Shown: positions 1 through 8,045 of the stretch, piece by piece
How the letters are laid out: each line of letters opens with the position of its first letter
Position numbering within the stretch: the first letter of the stretch is position 1
Source of the DNA: a bacterium
GTDB lineage: Bacteria > Patescibacteriota > Patescibacteriia > JAHIZJ01
DNA length: 33,341 bases
Direction: 5' to 3'
NCBI GenBank assembly: GCA_030699685.1
Contig: JAUYLJ010000019.1
Coordinates: 1 to 33,341, forward strand
Notes under the pieces: model-generated
Seen by the model: only the letters and a program-made list of their open reading frames with translations
What the model was told of the DNA's origin: nothing
Database searches by the model: none
Made by a program: the position numbers and the translations under genes

Positions 1-300
1 AAGGGAAAAGGATTCCAGGGCGTGGTGAAACGGCACGGTTTCCGCGGCGGTCCCGCTTCGCACGGCCATAAGGACAACCTGCGAGCACCAGGCTCCATCG
101 GCGCCACAGAGCCCGCCCGCGTCTTCAAAGGAACCCGCATGGCCGGTCGCATGGGCGGCAAACGGGCAACCACGAGAAATTTGAAAGTGGCGGGTATCGA
201 CGCCGATAAGAATCTGCTTTGGATCAAGGGTTCGGTCCCGGGCGCCCGCAATACTTTAATCATGATAGAAACATTGAACGATCAGGAGAAATCCGAATGA
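1..300 (+). CDS. rplC: Large ribosomal subunit protein uL3, 3' part (5' end outside window)
   Basis: The frame is open from the first base, so only the last 99 residues are present. They match the C-terminal half of L3: [13 protein letters not shown], then SHG, PGSIG and the [14 protein letters not shown] segment. The extension of L3 in this region reaches towards the peptidyl transferase centre of the 50S subunit (family knowledge). The stop codon overlaps the rplD start (ATGA), which implies translational coupling. The order L3-L4-L23-L2 is the standard S10 operon order. rpsJ would be expected further upstream, outside the window. Confidence 0.97.
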   Translation, partial: KGKGFQGVVKRHGFRGGPASHGHKDNLRAPGSIGATEPARVFKGTRMAGRMGGKRATTRNLKVAGIDADKNLLWIKGSVPGARNTLIMIETLNDQEKSE

Positions 301-929
301 GCACGGTGGTAATCAAAGATCATACGGGAGCTGAAGTTGGCACAATGGACTTGGAACCAAAGATTTTTGATATTGCCCTGAAACCGGAAGTGATTCAGGA
401 AGTTGTTGTTGCCTATCAGGCCAATCGCCGCCAAGCAATCGCTCATGTCAAAGACCGCTCGGAAGTGCGAGGCGGTGGCCGCAAGCCATGGCGACAAAAA
501 GGCACTGGCCGGGCTCGTCACGGCTCGATCCGTTCTCCTCTCTGGAAGGGCGGGGGAGTGACCTTTGGCCCGACAAGCGCCAGAAACTTTTCAATGAAAA
601 TGACTGCCAAGAAACGCCGTTTGGCTTTGCTGATGAGCTTGAGTGACAGAGCCAGGAACGAAAATGTGATAGTGGTGAAAGCATTGCCTTTGGAGAAGCC
701 AAAGACGAAAACAGTCTCGGAGCTTTTGAAGAAAATCGGCGCCGGCGCAAACGCGCTTGTCATCACGTCAAAGAAAGACGAGAATTTCCAACGATCCATC
801 CACAATATGCCTCGAGCCGCGGTTCTGCCGGCTGACAGTCTCAACGCACTCACCGTACTGCGGTACAAAAAGCTTGTCATTTTTGAGCCGGCTCTGGCCG
901 TCATGACCAAACACTATATTGCCAAATAG
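297..929 (+). CDS. rplD: Large ribosomal subunit protein uL4
   Basis: 210 residues, the usual size for L4. The conserved loop region [19 protein letters not shown], near residues 59-77, lines the peptide exit tunnel in known ribosomes. The ATG at 297 was chosen over an in-frame upstream start because it begins the conserved protein, overlaps the rplC stop by four bases, and has an AGGAG at 284-288 with eight-base spacing. This is one of the few clear Shine-Dalgarno sites in the cluster. In E. coli L4 represses its own operon; nothing here shows whether that applies. Confidence 0.97.
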   Translation: MSTVVIKDHTGAEVGTMDLEPKIFDIALKPEVIQEVVVAYQANRRQAIAHVKDRSEVRGGGRKPWRQKGTGRARHGSIRSPLWKGGGVTFGPTSARNFSMKMTAKKRRLALLMSLSDRARNENVIVVKALPLEKPKTKTVSELLKKIGAGANALVITSKKDENFQRSIHNMPRAAVLPADSLNALTVLRYKKLVIFEPALAVMTKHYIAK

Positions 930-931
930 CC

Positions 932-1378
932 ATGGGTATTTTTGACCGATTTAAAAAAGATCAGAGGATCGGGGCTCCTGCCAGAAAACAAGAGGCACCG
1001 GTAAAACACGCTCCAAAAAAGACGAGTGAACAAAAAGTGGTGTCCGCGCCAGCCAAAGAAAAGTCGCCGTCAGCCAAGGCGATGCCGAAACACGTCCGGC
1101 CTGACAGATTTGTGGTCCGTCCTATCGTGACGGAAAAATCCACCGGCTTACAACAGCTGAACAAATACGTTTTTGAAGTGCCGGTATCGGCCAACAGAAT
1201 TGAAGTAGCGAAATCCGTCCACGCACTTTACGGTGTCACCCCAGTCAAAGTTCATATGATGGTACGAAAGGGAAAGAACGTTACCTATGGTCGCACTGCC
1301 GGAAGAACCAAAGATTGGAAACGGGCGATCGTCACTCTGCGCGCGGGAGAAAGTATTCAAACCCATGAGGGAGTCTAG
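932..1378 (+). CDS. rplW: Large ribosomal subunit protein uL23 with N-terminal extension
   Basis: 148 residues, against about 95-100 for a typical bacterial L23. The conserved L23 core starts near residue 57 (RFVVRPIVTEKST) and runs to the end. It includes the basic loop (KGKNVTYGRTAGR), which in E. coli sits near the tunnel exit where trigger factor and SRP dock. The first 55 or so residues begin MGIFDRFKK and continue as a Lys/Ala/Pro-rich, probably disordered tail. The gene starts two bases after rplD. The tail is not explained by the known L23 fold. Confidence 0.95.
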   Translation: MGIFDRFKKDQRIGAPARKQEAPVKHAPKKTSEQKVVSAPAKEKSPSAKAMPKHVRPDRFVVRPIVTEKSTGLQQLNKYVFEVPVSANRIEVAKSVHALYGVTPVKVHMMVRKGKNVTYGRTAGRTKDWKRAIVTLRAGESIQTHEGV

Positions 1379-1381
1379 ACT

Positions 1382-2218
1382 ATGCCTATCAAACGATACA
1401 AAGCAACTACTCCAGGCCGACGGGGCTCAAGCGTCATCACTACTGATGATCTTTCGCGTTCGCGTCCGCCGAAGCGACTCCGTACCACGATAAAGAAAAC
1501 CGGCGGCCGCAACAGGCAGGGGCGGGTGACAGTCAGGCATCGCGGCGGCGGCCATAAAAAGTTTTATCGAATTATTGATTTCAACCGCAGCCGATTTGAC
1601 GAGCTGGCGAAGGTAATCTCGTTGGAATACGATCCCAACCGGACGGCCCGGATTGCCCTGATCGAGTATACTGACGGAGCTAAAAGCTACATTATCGCTC
1701 CTGACACTCTCAAGTCCGGTGATACGGTAATTTCGTCCCGACAGAAAGTGGAAATCAAACCGGGAAACCGCATGCCTTTGGAATTTATACCGGTCGGCAT
1801 CCCCGTGTTCAATGTTGAGCTGCAACCGGGAGGAAAGGGCAGAATCGCGCGATCAGCCGGAAGCGCCGTTTTCGTCCAGTCTGTGGAAGGAAAATTCGCC
1901 CAGCTGAAGCTGCCCTCGGGTGAAATACGCCTGTTCCCCAAAGATTGTCAGGCGACGGTCGGCAGCGCTAGCAACCTTGATCACAAGAATATCCGTTTGG
2001 GCAAAGCCGGACGCATGCGCTGGCTGGGAGTCAGGCCGACGGTACGAGGAAAGGCTATGAATCCGGTCGACCATCCGCATGGCGGAGGCGAAGGCCGCTC
2101 TCCGATCGGCATGAAACATCCAAAGACACCATGGGGTAAACCCGCCCTGGGCGTGAAGACTCGCCGGAGAAAACCCTCCGACCGTCTGATATTGCGTGGG
2201 CGGAAGCGTAAACGTTAA
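1382..2218 (+). CDS. rplB: Large ribosomal subunit protein uL2
   Basis: 278 residues, full length. The N-terminal OB-like domain includes the RHRGGGHKKFYR segment. The C-terminal part carries the most conserved L2 motif, NPVDHPHGGGEGRSPIG, with the histidines implicated in peptidyl transferase function in E. coli. The protein ends in a very basic KTRRRKPSDRLILRGRKRKR tail. A GAGGGAG run lies a few bases upstream of the ATG. It follows rplW by three bases in standard S10 order. Confidence 0.97.
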   Translation: MPIKRYKATTPGRRGSSVITTDDLSRSRPPKRLRTTIKKTGGRNRQGRVTVRHRGGGHKKFYRIIDFNRSRFDELAKVISLEYDPNRTARIALIEYTDGAKSYIIAPDTLKSGDTVISSRQKVEIKPGNRMPLEFIPVGIPVFNVELQPGGKGRIARSAGSAVFVQSVEGKFAQLKLPSGEIRLFPKDCQATVGSASNLDHKNIRLGKAGRMRWLGVRPTVRGKAMNPVDHPHGGGEGRSPIGMKHPKTPWGKPALGVKTRRRKPSDRLILRGRKRKR

Positions 2219-2230
2219 TTATCAACCTGT

Positions 2231-2566
2231 ATGTCACGAAGTCTAAAAAAAGGACCCTTTACCGACCCGAAACTGCTGAAGAAGATTGCCAAAGAAAAAC
2301 CGGGCGGCAAAATCATCAAGACCTGGTCTCGCGATTCCGTCATTACGCCGGAAATGGTGGGTTATGCCTTTGGCGTCCACAATGGAAAAGAGCATATTAC
2401 CGTGTCGGTGGTGGAAAATATGGTCGGGCATCGCTTGGGAGAATTTTCCCCAACCAGAAAGTTTGTCCGTCATGGCGGAAGAATGCAGCGTGAACAAGAA
2501 CAAGCGGCGGCCGATGTTGAACGCAAGAAAAGCGTCGAAGAAAAGCCGGAACCTGAAAAGAAATAA
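2231..2566 (+). CDS. rpsS: Small ribosomal subunit protein uS19 with C-terminal tail
   Basis: 111 residues; most bacterial S19 proteins are about 92. The N-terminal [10 protein letters not shown] and the central [19 protein letters not shown] are diagnostic of S19, a 30S head protein that contacts S13 and 16S rRNA. The extra residues, about 91-111, are charged (Glu/Lys/Ala) and probably disordered. No Shine-Dalgarno sequence is visible before the ATG. The gene sits between rplB and rplV, as usual. Confidence 0.96.
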   Translation: MSRSLKKGPFTDPKLLKKIAKEKPGGKIIKTWSRDSVITPEMVGYAFGVHNGKEHITVSVVENMVGHRLGEFSPTRKFVRHGGRMQREQEQAAADVERKKSVEEKPEPEKK

Positions 2567-2568
2567 CC

Positions 2569-3012
2569 ATGGAGATTAGCGCCCAAATCAAACATCTGAG
2601 AATTGCTCCGAGAAAAATGCGTCTAGCCGTGAATTTTATTAAGGGGATGGACGTCACCCAAGCGGAGCATCAGCTGGAATTTTCAAAAAAATCCGGCGCT
2701 GAACCAGTTTTGAAATTGCTCCGTTCGGCGGTGGCAAATGCCGAGAAAAACCATGATTTTCAGAAATCAAATTTATTTGTCAAAAATGTCGTATTGAACG
2801 ATGGTTCTGTGCTAAAACGATTCCAGCCCCGGGCGTTCGGCCGGGCGTCGGTATTGCGTAAACGATCCACGCATGTCAGAGTGGTTTTGGCGGAGAAAAA
2901 ACCGACACAGCCTAAAAAAGCCGAAACAAAGCCTGGAGAAAAGCCAGTAGCACAAACTGACGTAAAAAAGCCCGCTCAAGCTAAGAAGTCAAAGACTGGA
3001 ACGAAGAAATAA
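2569..3012 (+). CDS. rplV: Large ribosomal subunit protein uL22 with long basic C-terminal tail
   Basis: 147 residues against about 110 in typical bacteria. The core includes RIAPRKMRLAVNFIKG near the start and the beta-hairpin region RFQPRAFGRASVLRKRSTHV, the loop that lines the exit tunnel and is the classic site of macrolide-resistance changes. After residue 110 or so a Lys/Pro/Ala/Thr-rich tail of about 37 residues follows, probably disordered. The gene starts two bases after rpsS without a visible ribosome binding site. Confidence 0.96.
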   Translation: MEISAQIKHLRIAPRKMRLAVNFIKGMDVTQAEHQLEFSKKSGAEPVLKLLRSAVANAEKNHDFQKSNLFVKNVVLNDGSVLKRFQPRAFGRASVLRKRSTHVRVVLAEKKPTQPKKAETKPGEKPVAQTDVKKPAQAKKSKTGTKK

Positions 3013-3016
3013 TACT

Positions 3017-3694
3017 ATGGGACACAAGGTCGATCCACGAAGTTTCCGCCTCAAACAGATAACCACCTGGAAATCCAAGTGGTTTGCGAGAAAGAACTTC
3101 GGCAAACAACTTGAACAAGACACGGCGATTCGCGATTTTCTGCGCGCGGAGTTGAGAGACGCTGGGTTGTCCAACATTGAGATTGAACGTTCCGCCAACT
3201 CAGTCAGCATTACTATCCATACATCACGCCCTGGAGTTGTCATCGGAAGAGGCGGTGCGGGGATAGAAGAGCTTAAAAGCAAAATCAAACAGCGTTTTCT
3301 CCGCGAAGTAAAGGATTTGAACGTCAATATTCAAGAAGTTTCCAAACCGTACCTTGACGCTGAGCTGGTGGTCCGTATGGTGGGGGAGCAGTTGGAAAAG
3401 CGCATGCCGTTCCGCAGGGCGATGAAACAGACTTTACTTCAAGTGGAGCGAGCGGGGGCTCTGGGAGTGAAGATCAGCGTAGCTGGCCGCCTCAATGGCG
3501 CGGAAATCGCCCGAACCGAGAAGCTGAGCTCAGGCAAGATTCCTCTGCACACTATTCGCGCCGACATTGATTACGCGCAGGGTGAGGCCCGCACAACGTA
3601 TGGGACGATAGGGGTCAAAGTCTGGATTTATAAAGGTGAAGTTTTTGAAAAAGAAGCAGCCGCTACGGCGAATGCTGAACCCAAGCAATCATGA
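3017..3694 (+). CDS. rpsC: Small ribosomal subunit protein uS3
   Basis: 225 residues. The N-terminal [12 protein letters not shown] is the S3 signature. A KH domain follows, with the [16 protein letters not shown] loop near residues 75-90. The C-terminal domain carries the conserved [22 protein letters not shown] stretch. S3 sits at the mRNA entry of the 30S head. Its stop overlaps the rplP start (ATGA). A short Ala-rich tail ends the protein. Confidence 0.97.
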   Translation: MGHKVDPRSFRLKQITTWKSKWFARKNFGKQLEQDTAIRDFLRAELRDAGLSNIEIERSANSVSITIHTSRPGVVIGRGGAGIEELKSKIKQRFLREVKDLNVNIQEVSKPYLDAELVVRMVGEQLEKRMPFRRAMKQTLLQVERAGALGVKISVAGRLNGAEIARTEKLSSGKIPLHTIRADIDYAQGEARTTYGTIGVKVWIYKGEVFEKEAAATANAEPKQS

Positions 3695-4101
3695 GTTTAC
3701 TTACTCCACGAAAAGTAAAGCACAGGAAATGGCAGCGCGGAACGCAGCGGGGAAATGCCACCCAGAAAACCAGCGTTGACTTCGGCAGTTACGGGCTGAA
3801 AGCGCAAACTGGTGGATTGATTACCGCTCGTCAGATTGAAGCCGCTCGCCGGGCCATTACTCGCTATATGCAAAAAGGCGGCAAAATCTGGATCAGGATT
3901 TTTCCTGATAAGCCGGTGACGCAAAAAGGTTCAGAAGTGCGCATGGGCGGAGGCAAGGGCGCGGTTGACCACTATGTGGCCGTTGTCCGTCCCGGTACAG
4001 TGATGTTTGAGCTGGAAGGCATTGAGGAAAGTATCGCCCGCGAAGCATTTCGCCTGGCAGCTTACAAATTCCCAGTGAAAACGAAATTTGTTTACCGATA
4101 A
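3691..4101 (+). CDS. rplP: Large ribosomal subunit protein uL16
   Basis: 136 residues, the standard L16 length. It starts [17 protein letters not shown] and contains [15 protein letters not shown] and [16 protein letters not shown], the conserved region near the A-site tRNA elbow of the 50S subunit. The ATG overlaps the rpsC stop by four bases, so coupled translation is likely. It is followed by rpmC after three bases. Confidence 0.97.
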   Translation: MSLLTPRKVKHRKWQRGTQRGNATQKTSVDFGSYGLKAQTGGLITARQIEAARRAITRYMQKGGKIWIRIFPDKPVTQKGSEVRMGGGKGAVDHYVAVVRPGTVMFELEGIEESIAREAFRLAAYKFPVKTKFVYR

Positions 4102-4104
4102 TCG

Positions 4105-4314
4105 ATGAAATTTTCCGAATTAAAACTGAAATCACGCGAAGAACTGCAAAAGCTTTTGAAAGAGCAGCGTGAAAAGGAGCGAGAGCTGCGATTTAAAATT
4201 GCCAGTGATCAGCAAAAAAATGTCAGGGAATACCGAAGCATGCGTAAAAGCATCGCTCAAACAATGACGGCACTGCGACAGGCTCCCAAGAAGAAAGAAT
4301 TAGTGAAATCGTAA
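4105..4314 (+). CDS. rpmC: Large ribosomal subunit protein uL29
   Basis: 69 residues, a two-helix protein as expected for L29. It starts MKFSELKLKSREELQKLL and has the VREYRSMRKSIAQTMTAL second helix. L29 binds 23S rRNA near the tunnel exit and L23. A short lysine-rich end extends the usual length of about 63-65 slightly. Its place between rplP and rpsQ is the conserved one. Confidence 0.95.
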   Translation: MKFSELKLKSREELQKLLKEQREKERELRFKIASDQQKNVREYRSMRKSIAQTMTALRQAPKKKELVKS

Positions 4315-4319
4315 GGCAT

Positions 4320-4580
4320 ATGAATACCGAAAAGAAACAACGCATGCTTCAAGGGAAGGTGATCGGCAATCGCATGGATAAAACGGCGGTTGTGCAGGTC
4401 GTGCGAACCAAAATCCATCCCTTGTACAAAAAGCGGTATCAAGTGACGACCAAGTATAAGATTCACGACCCTGAGAATAAAGCGCAAATTGGTGATATCG
4501 TGATTTTTGCGGCCTTCCGTCCTATGTCCAAGGAAAAGCGCTGGAAGCTGGTCGAGATTACCAAGTCAGCAACCATATGA
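4320..4580 (+). CDS. rpsQ: Small ribosomal subunit protein uS17
   Basis: 86 residues, standard size. The OB-fold sequence includes [18 protein letters not shown] and the [13 protein letters not shown] segment typical of S17, which binds 16S rRNA early in 30S assembly. The coding frame ends by overlapping the rplN start codon by four bases. An AAGG lies five bases before the ATG, at best a weak ribosome binding site. Confidence 0.96.
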   Translation: MNTEKKQRMLQGKVIGNRMDKTAVVQVVRTKIHPLYKKRYQVTTKYKIHDPENKAQIGDIVIFAAFRPMSKEKRWKLVEITKSATI

Positions 4581-4951
4581 TTCAAGCAGGCACAAAACTG
4601 AAAGTAGCCGATAATTCCGGAGCCAAACGACTGGCTTGTATCAAGGTGCTGGGCGGGAATAGGAAACGGTATGCCCGTATCGGTGAAGTGATTACCGCCA
4701 GCGTCAAAGAGGCGACACCTCACACCGCGGTAAAAAAAGGCGATATTGTTTACGCGGTAATTGTCCGTCAGCGCAAAGAAATACGTCGCACAGACGGTAC
4801 GTATATCAGATTTGATGAAAATGCCGGCGTACTGCTAAATGATAAAAAATCTGTAGAGCCGCGCGGTACGCGTATCTTTGGACCCATCGCGCGAGAACTG
4901 CGAGCCAAAGGGTACATGAAGATCATTTCCTTAGCTCCCGAAGTCCTATAA
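4577..4951 (+). CDS. rplN: Large ribosomal subunit protein uL14
   Basis: 124 residues (family about 122). [19 protein letters not shown] at the start and the conserved [13 protein letters not shown] near residue 95-107 identify L14, which binds 23S rRNA near the subunit interface and is the docking site of RsfS in other bacteria. The ATG is inside the rpsQ stop (ATGA). It is followed by rplX four bases after the stop. Confidence 0.97.
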   Translation: MIQAGTKLKVADNSGAKRLACIKVLGGNRKRYARIGEVITASVKEATPHTAVKKGDIVYAVIVRQRKEIRRTDGTYIRFDENAGVLLNDKKSVEPRGTRIFGPIARELRAKGYMKIISLAPEVL

Positions 4952-4955
4952 CCAT

Positions 4956-5273
4956 ATGGCCATCAAGATTCGAAAAAACGATACTGTCCAGATCCTCGCG
5001 GGAAAAGATAAAGGCAAGAAGGGCAAAGTGATTCAAGTTCTTCCTGAGGAGCGCAAAGTGGTTGTTGAGGGCGTAAACTCGATCGTCAAACACCTGCGTC
5101 CGCGCAGAGCCAGAGAGAAGGGACAAAAGGTGCATTTCAACGCGCCTCTGCATATCTCAAACGTTATCTTGGTGTCGCCTAAGTCCGGCAAGACCACCCG
5201 GGTAGGGTATACAGTGTTAGAAGACGGCAAGAAGGTGCGAGTTGCCAGAAAAGATAAAGAAGTGATTGATTAA
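4956..5273 (+). CDS. rplX: Large ribosomal subunit protein uL24
   Basis: 105 residues. A KOW motif lies near residues 5-35 (VQILAGKDKGKKGKVIQVLP). It is followed by the L24-typical VVEGVNSIVKHLRPRR and a C-terminal part ending in VARKDKEVID. L24 is an assembly initiator of the 50S subunit and sits at the tunnel exit. The start has no recognisable Shine-Dalgarno sequence. Confidence 0.96.
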   Translation: MAIKIRKNDTVQILAGKDKGKKGKVIQVLPEERKVVVEGVNSIVKHLRPRRAREKGQKVHFNAPLHISNVILVSPKSGKTTRVGYTVLEDGKKVRVARKDKEVID

Positions 5274-5275
5274 GC

Positions 5276-5821
5276 ATGAATCGACTCGAACAACATTATC
5301 GTGAAAAAGTGGTCCCGAAAATGCGTGAAGCGTTCGGATACACGAACGACCACGCAGTCCCACGGCTGGTTAAAGTGGTAGTCAATGTTGGAATTGGGCG
5401 CGGACTAAAGGATGAAAAGTTCCAGAGCGTCGTCCACAGCACGCTTGAACGGATTACGGGACAGAAACCCGTCGTCAATAAAGCGAAAAAATCTATCTCC
5501 AGCTTCAAAATCCGCAAAGGAATGCCGGTGGGGATGAGCGTGACACTGCGAGGCAAACGTATGTATGATTTCACGGAAAAATTGGTCAACGTCACCCTGC
5601 CTCGCGTACGCGATTTTCAAGGACTGGATACAAAGGTGCTGGATGGTCAGGGTAACGTCAACCTTGGTTTCAAAGAGCACATTGTATTTCCGGAAATTCG
5701 CCCTGATGAAGTTGAAAGCATCCACGGACTGGAAGTGGCAATTGTCACCACTGCCAGGGACAATGAATCTGCCCTCAAACTTTTTACACTGCTCGGCTTT
5801 CCATTTAAAAAATCAGAATAA
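5276..5821 (+). CDS. rplE: Large ribosomal subunit protein uL5
   Basis: 181 residues, close to the usual 179. Recognisable parts include VVNVGIGRGLKDEKF, TGQKPVVNKAKKSIS and FRDFQGL-like VRDFQGLDTKVLDGQGN. L5 holds 5S rRNA in the central protuberance of the 50S subunit and contacts the P-site tRNA. It starts two bases after rplX and is followed by the short zinc form of S14. Confidence 0.97.
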   Translation: MNRLEQHYREKVVPKMREAFGYTNDHAVPRLVKVVVNVGIGRGLKDEKFQSVVHSTLERITGQKPVVNKAKKSISSFKIRKGMPVGMSVTLRGKRMYDFTEKLVNVTLPRVRDFQGLDTKVLDGQGNVNLGFKEHIVFPEIRPDEVESIHGLEVAIVTTARDNESALKLFTLLGFPFKKSE

Positions 5822-5830
5822 GCTATAGAG

Positions 5831-6016
5831 ATGGCCAAGACATCACTTATCGTCAAAGCGAAGCGTAAACCAAAATTTTCAAGCCGGATTATCCGGCGCT
5901 GTTGGCGCTGCGGCCGAAAACACGGATACATGCGGAAATTCCAACTTTGTCGAATTTGCTTCCGCGAACTCGCTAACCGGGGCGAGATCCCCGGAGTAAC
6001 CAAGTCAAGCTGGTAG
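5831..6016 (+). CDS. rpsN: Small ribosomal subunit protein uS14, zinc-binding short type (type Z)
   Basis: 61 residues with two CxxC pairs (CWRC near residues 24-27 and CRIC near 40-43) and the [23 protein letters not shown]-type C terminus, quoted here only by its motif [16 protein letters not shown]. This is the ancestral zinc form, not the longer zinc-free form of enterobacteria. S14 binds the 30S head near S3 and S19. The gene is followed by an unusual 117-base spacer carrying an inverted repeat before rpsH. Confidence 0.97.
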   Translation: MAKTSLIVKAKRKPKFSSRIIRRCWRCGRKHGYMRKFQLCRICFRELANRGEIPGVTKSSW

Positions 6017-6038
6017 GAAATAAGTAACAATTAAAAAA

Positions 6039-6117
6039 TAAGAAATAAAGAGAGAAAATCGATAAGGAAAGCATTTTCGACCGAAAAAACCTGCATTTAC
6101 ACGCTTCTTATTTCTTA
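6039..6117 (+). repeat. Intergenic inverted repeat of short-period TAAGAAR units (rpsN-rpsH spacer)
   Basis: The two arms are TAAGAAATAA at 6039-6048 and its exact reverse complement at 6108-6117. Each lies in a longer AT-rich run built from degenerate seven-base units of the TAAGAAR/AAATAAG type. The loop between them is 59 bases and contains a small TTTTC/GAAAA hairpin at 6074-6087. The element separates rpsN from rpsH inside an otherwise gapless operon. It resembles the repeat at 14105-14196. Confidence 0.7.
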
Positions 6118-6133
6118 CTTCTGAATTAATCCC

Positions 6134-6526
6134 ATGATGACCGATCCAATAGCTGATATGCTCACCCAAATCCGAAACGGATTAATGGTGGATAAAACCG
6201 AAGTGGTTTTGCCGCACTCCAAGCTCAAGCAGGCCATCGCTGAAGCATTGCAACGTGAGGGGTATATTGAAGCGGTAAAAAAGAGCGATACGGCGCCGAT
6301 GAATCTTCATATTATTTTGAAATATACCAGCCAGCGCCGTCCGGCCATTGAGTCGATTAAACGAGTGAGCAAGCCCGGCCGCCGGGTCTACGCTTCCTGG
6401 GATAAAATGCCGCGCGTTTTGAATAATTACGGAATTGCCATCGTTTCAACCTCGCGTGGTTTGCTGACAAACCGTGAAGCACGCAAGCAGAAAGTCGGTG
6501 GCGAGATTATTTGCGAAGTATACTAA
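6134..6526 (+). CDS. rpsH: Small ribosomal subunit protein uS8
   Basis: 130 residues. MTDPIADMLTQIRNG at the start and the C-terminal GIAIVSTSRGLLTNREAR are diagnostic of S8, which binds the central domain of 16S rRNA. Two ATG codons stand in tandem (6134 and 6137); the second would give the canonical MTDP start. Neither has a Shine-Dalgarno sequence. In E. coli S8 represses the spc operon by binding a hairpin near rplX-rplE; I did not identify such a mimic here. Confidence 0.96.
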   Translation: MMTDPIADMLTQIRNGLMVDKTEVVLPHSKLKQAIAEALQREGYIEAVKKSDTAPMNLHIILKYTSQRRPAIESIKRVSKPGRRVYASWDKMPRVLNNYGIAIVSTSRGLLTNREARKQKVGGEIICEVY

Positions 6527-6541
6527 AGTAGTAAGCAGGTA

Positions 6542-6556
6542 TCCGGCGAAGCCGGA
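6542..6556 (+). promoter_or_regulatory. Small GC-rich hairpin between rpsH and rplF
   Basis: A perfect six-base-pair stem TCCGGC/GCCGGA with a GAA triloop lies in the 55-base rpsH-rplF spacer. No T-run follows it, so it is not an intrinsic terminator. It could stabilise or mark processing of the operon mRNA; the function is not visible from sequence. Confidence 0.45.
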
Positions 6557-6581
6557 CCGATTACAGCAAGAAAGAAATTCC

Positions 6582-7130
6582 ATGTCTAAAGTAGGTAAAG
6601 TTCCCATCACCCTTCCTAGCGGCGTTGAAATAACGATCGGCCAGGATAATACCATTGCCGTCAAAGGTCCTAAAGGACAGCTCAGCGAAAAACTCCATCC
6701 GAAGATTCGCCTGGCCCAAAAAGACGGAACGATTGAGGTGTCCGTTGCTCACCCCGATAATCGATCAGAAAGAGCGCTTTGGGGCTTAGGACGCGCCCTT
6801 GTGGCCAATATGGTCGCGGGAGTGAGCGAAGGCTTCTCCAAGCAGTTGGAGATTAACGGAGTGGGGTATAAAGCGGCGGTTCAAGGCAAAAAGCTGGTGC
6901 TCCATGTCGGGTTTTCCCATCAGGTTGATTTCCTTATGCCAGAAGGTATCGAAGCGGCCGTGGAAAAAAACGTCGTTACTATCTCAGGCGTTGACAAGCA
7001 GTTAGTCGGGGAAATAGCCGCTCAGGTTCGCAAAGTCAGACCGCCGGAACCCTACAAAGGGAAAGGCATTCGATACATAGACGAGGTAGTTCGACGCAAA
7101 GCCGGGAAAGTGGCTAAATCAGCCGAGTAA
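6582..7130 (+). CDS. rplF: Large ribosomal subunit protein uL6
   Basis: 182 residues, standard for L6. The ATG at 6582 gives the canonical MSKVGKVPITLPSGVEI start; the longer in-frame upstream start would overlap rpsH and lacks support. The conserved C-terminal motif PPEPYKGKGIRY lies near residues 152-163. L6 has two similar domains and sits near the sarcin-ricin loop, the GTPase factor binding region of the 50S subunit. Confidence 0.96.
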   Translation: MSKVGKVPITLPSGVEITIGQDNTIAVKGPKGQLSEKLHPKIRLAQKDGTIEVSVAHPDNRSERALWGLGRALVANMVAGVSEGFSKQLEINGVGYKAAVQGKKLVLHVGFSHQVDFLMPEGIEAAVEKNVVTISGVDKQLVGEIAAQVRKVRPPEPYKGKGIRYIDEVVRRKAGKVAKSAE

Positions 7131-7148
7131 GTAAGTGGATTTACAACC

Positions 7149-7505
7149 ATGAAGAATTCAAACATTATAAAAAGGACAGGACGAGAACTGAGAAAGAACA
7201 GAGTGCGGGCCAAGATTCGTGGCACATCTGACAGGCCTCGTTTGGCGGTCTTCCGTAGCCTGAAGCACATTTCCGCCCAATTGATTGACGATGTGGCCGG
7301 CCGGACTCTGGTTGAGGCTCGAGACGCGGAGGTGGAGAAGAACCTGAAAGGCATAGTCGCGGCCGAGGCGGTAGGGAAAAAACTGGCTGAGAAAGCCGTC
7401 GCTAAAAAAATCACCAACGCGGTGTTCGATCGGGCGGGGTATAAATACCACGGCCAAGTGAAGGCTTTGGCGGACGGTGCTCGTTCGGCTGGGATGAATA
7501 TTTAG
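7149..7505 (+). CDS. rplR: Large ribosomal subunit protein uL18
   Basis: 118 residues. An N-terminal basic region (RTGRELRKNRVRAKIRGTS) is followed by RPRLAVFRSLKHISAQLIDD and the C-terminal FDRAGYKYHGQVKALADGAR, the L18 signature. L18 binds 5S rRNA together with L5. The ATG has no Shine-Dalgarno sequence. It is followed by rpsE after a 21-base spacer. Confidence 0.96.
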   Translation: MKNSNIIKRTGRELRKNRVRAKIRGTSDRPRLAVFRSLKHISAQLIDDVAGRTLVEARDAEVEKNLKGIVAAEAVGKKLAEKAVAKKITNAVFDRAGYKYHGQVKALADGARSAGMNI

Positions 7506-7526
7506 TTACTGATTGCAGAAATACTT

Positions 7527-8045
7527 ATGGTCAAAGAAGAAAAAAAGGAAAGACGGGGTCGGCGAGGACGCAAAAAAGAACGCGAATCCGAATTTGAACA
7601 GCGGATTGTTGAAATTTCGCGCGTCACTCGTGTGATGGCCGGCGGAAAAAGAATGCGCTTCCGCGCTTGCGTAGTGATCGGCGACATGAAGAAACGCGTG
7701 GCCATGGCTTTGGCCAAAGGCGGCGATGTCACTGTGGCAGTCAATAAGGCCGCTAAGAAAGCCGAAAAGCACATGATTACCGTCCCAATAGTCAACGGTA
7801 CCATCCCGCATGCTGTCCGGGTGAAGTTTAAAGCGGCGATAGTGATGCTGAAGCCGGCCCCTCAGGGTACCGGAGTGGTCGCCGGCGGACCAACCCGCGC
7901 CGTGGCCGAAATGGCCGGAATAAGCAATATCGTAGTCAAAATGCTTGGTTCTAACAACAAGATGAATAACGTGCAGGCGATGCTGATCGCGCTCGAACGT
8001 CTGCACCAACCTAAGGTAAAAAGCAATGGAAGCAAGTCTTCATAA
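7527..8045 (+). CDS. rpsE: Small ribosomal subunit protein uS5
   Basis: 172 residues. After a very basic and acidic N-terminal stretch (about residues 1-25, KKERRGRRGRKKERES) come the double-stranded-RNA-binding-like S5 N domain (ISRVTRVMAGGKRMRFRAC) and the C domain with VVAGGPTRAVAEMAGISNI. S5 lies on the solvent side of the 30S subunit and affects decoding accuracy. The next gene is rplO, whose start lies 20 bases inside this one; rpmD, normally found between them, is missing. Confidence 0.96.
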   Translation: MVKEEKKERRGRRGRKKERESEFEQRIVEISRVTRVMAGGKRMRFRACVVIGDMKKRVAMALAKGGDVTVAVNKAAKKAEKHMITVPIVNGTIPHAVRVKFKAAIVMLKPAPQGTGVVAGGPTRAVAEMAGISNIVVKMLGSNNKMNNVQAMLIALERLHQPKVKSNGSKSS

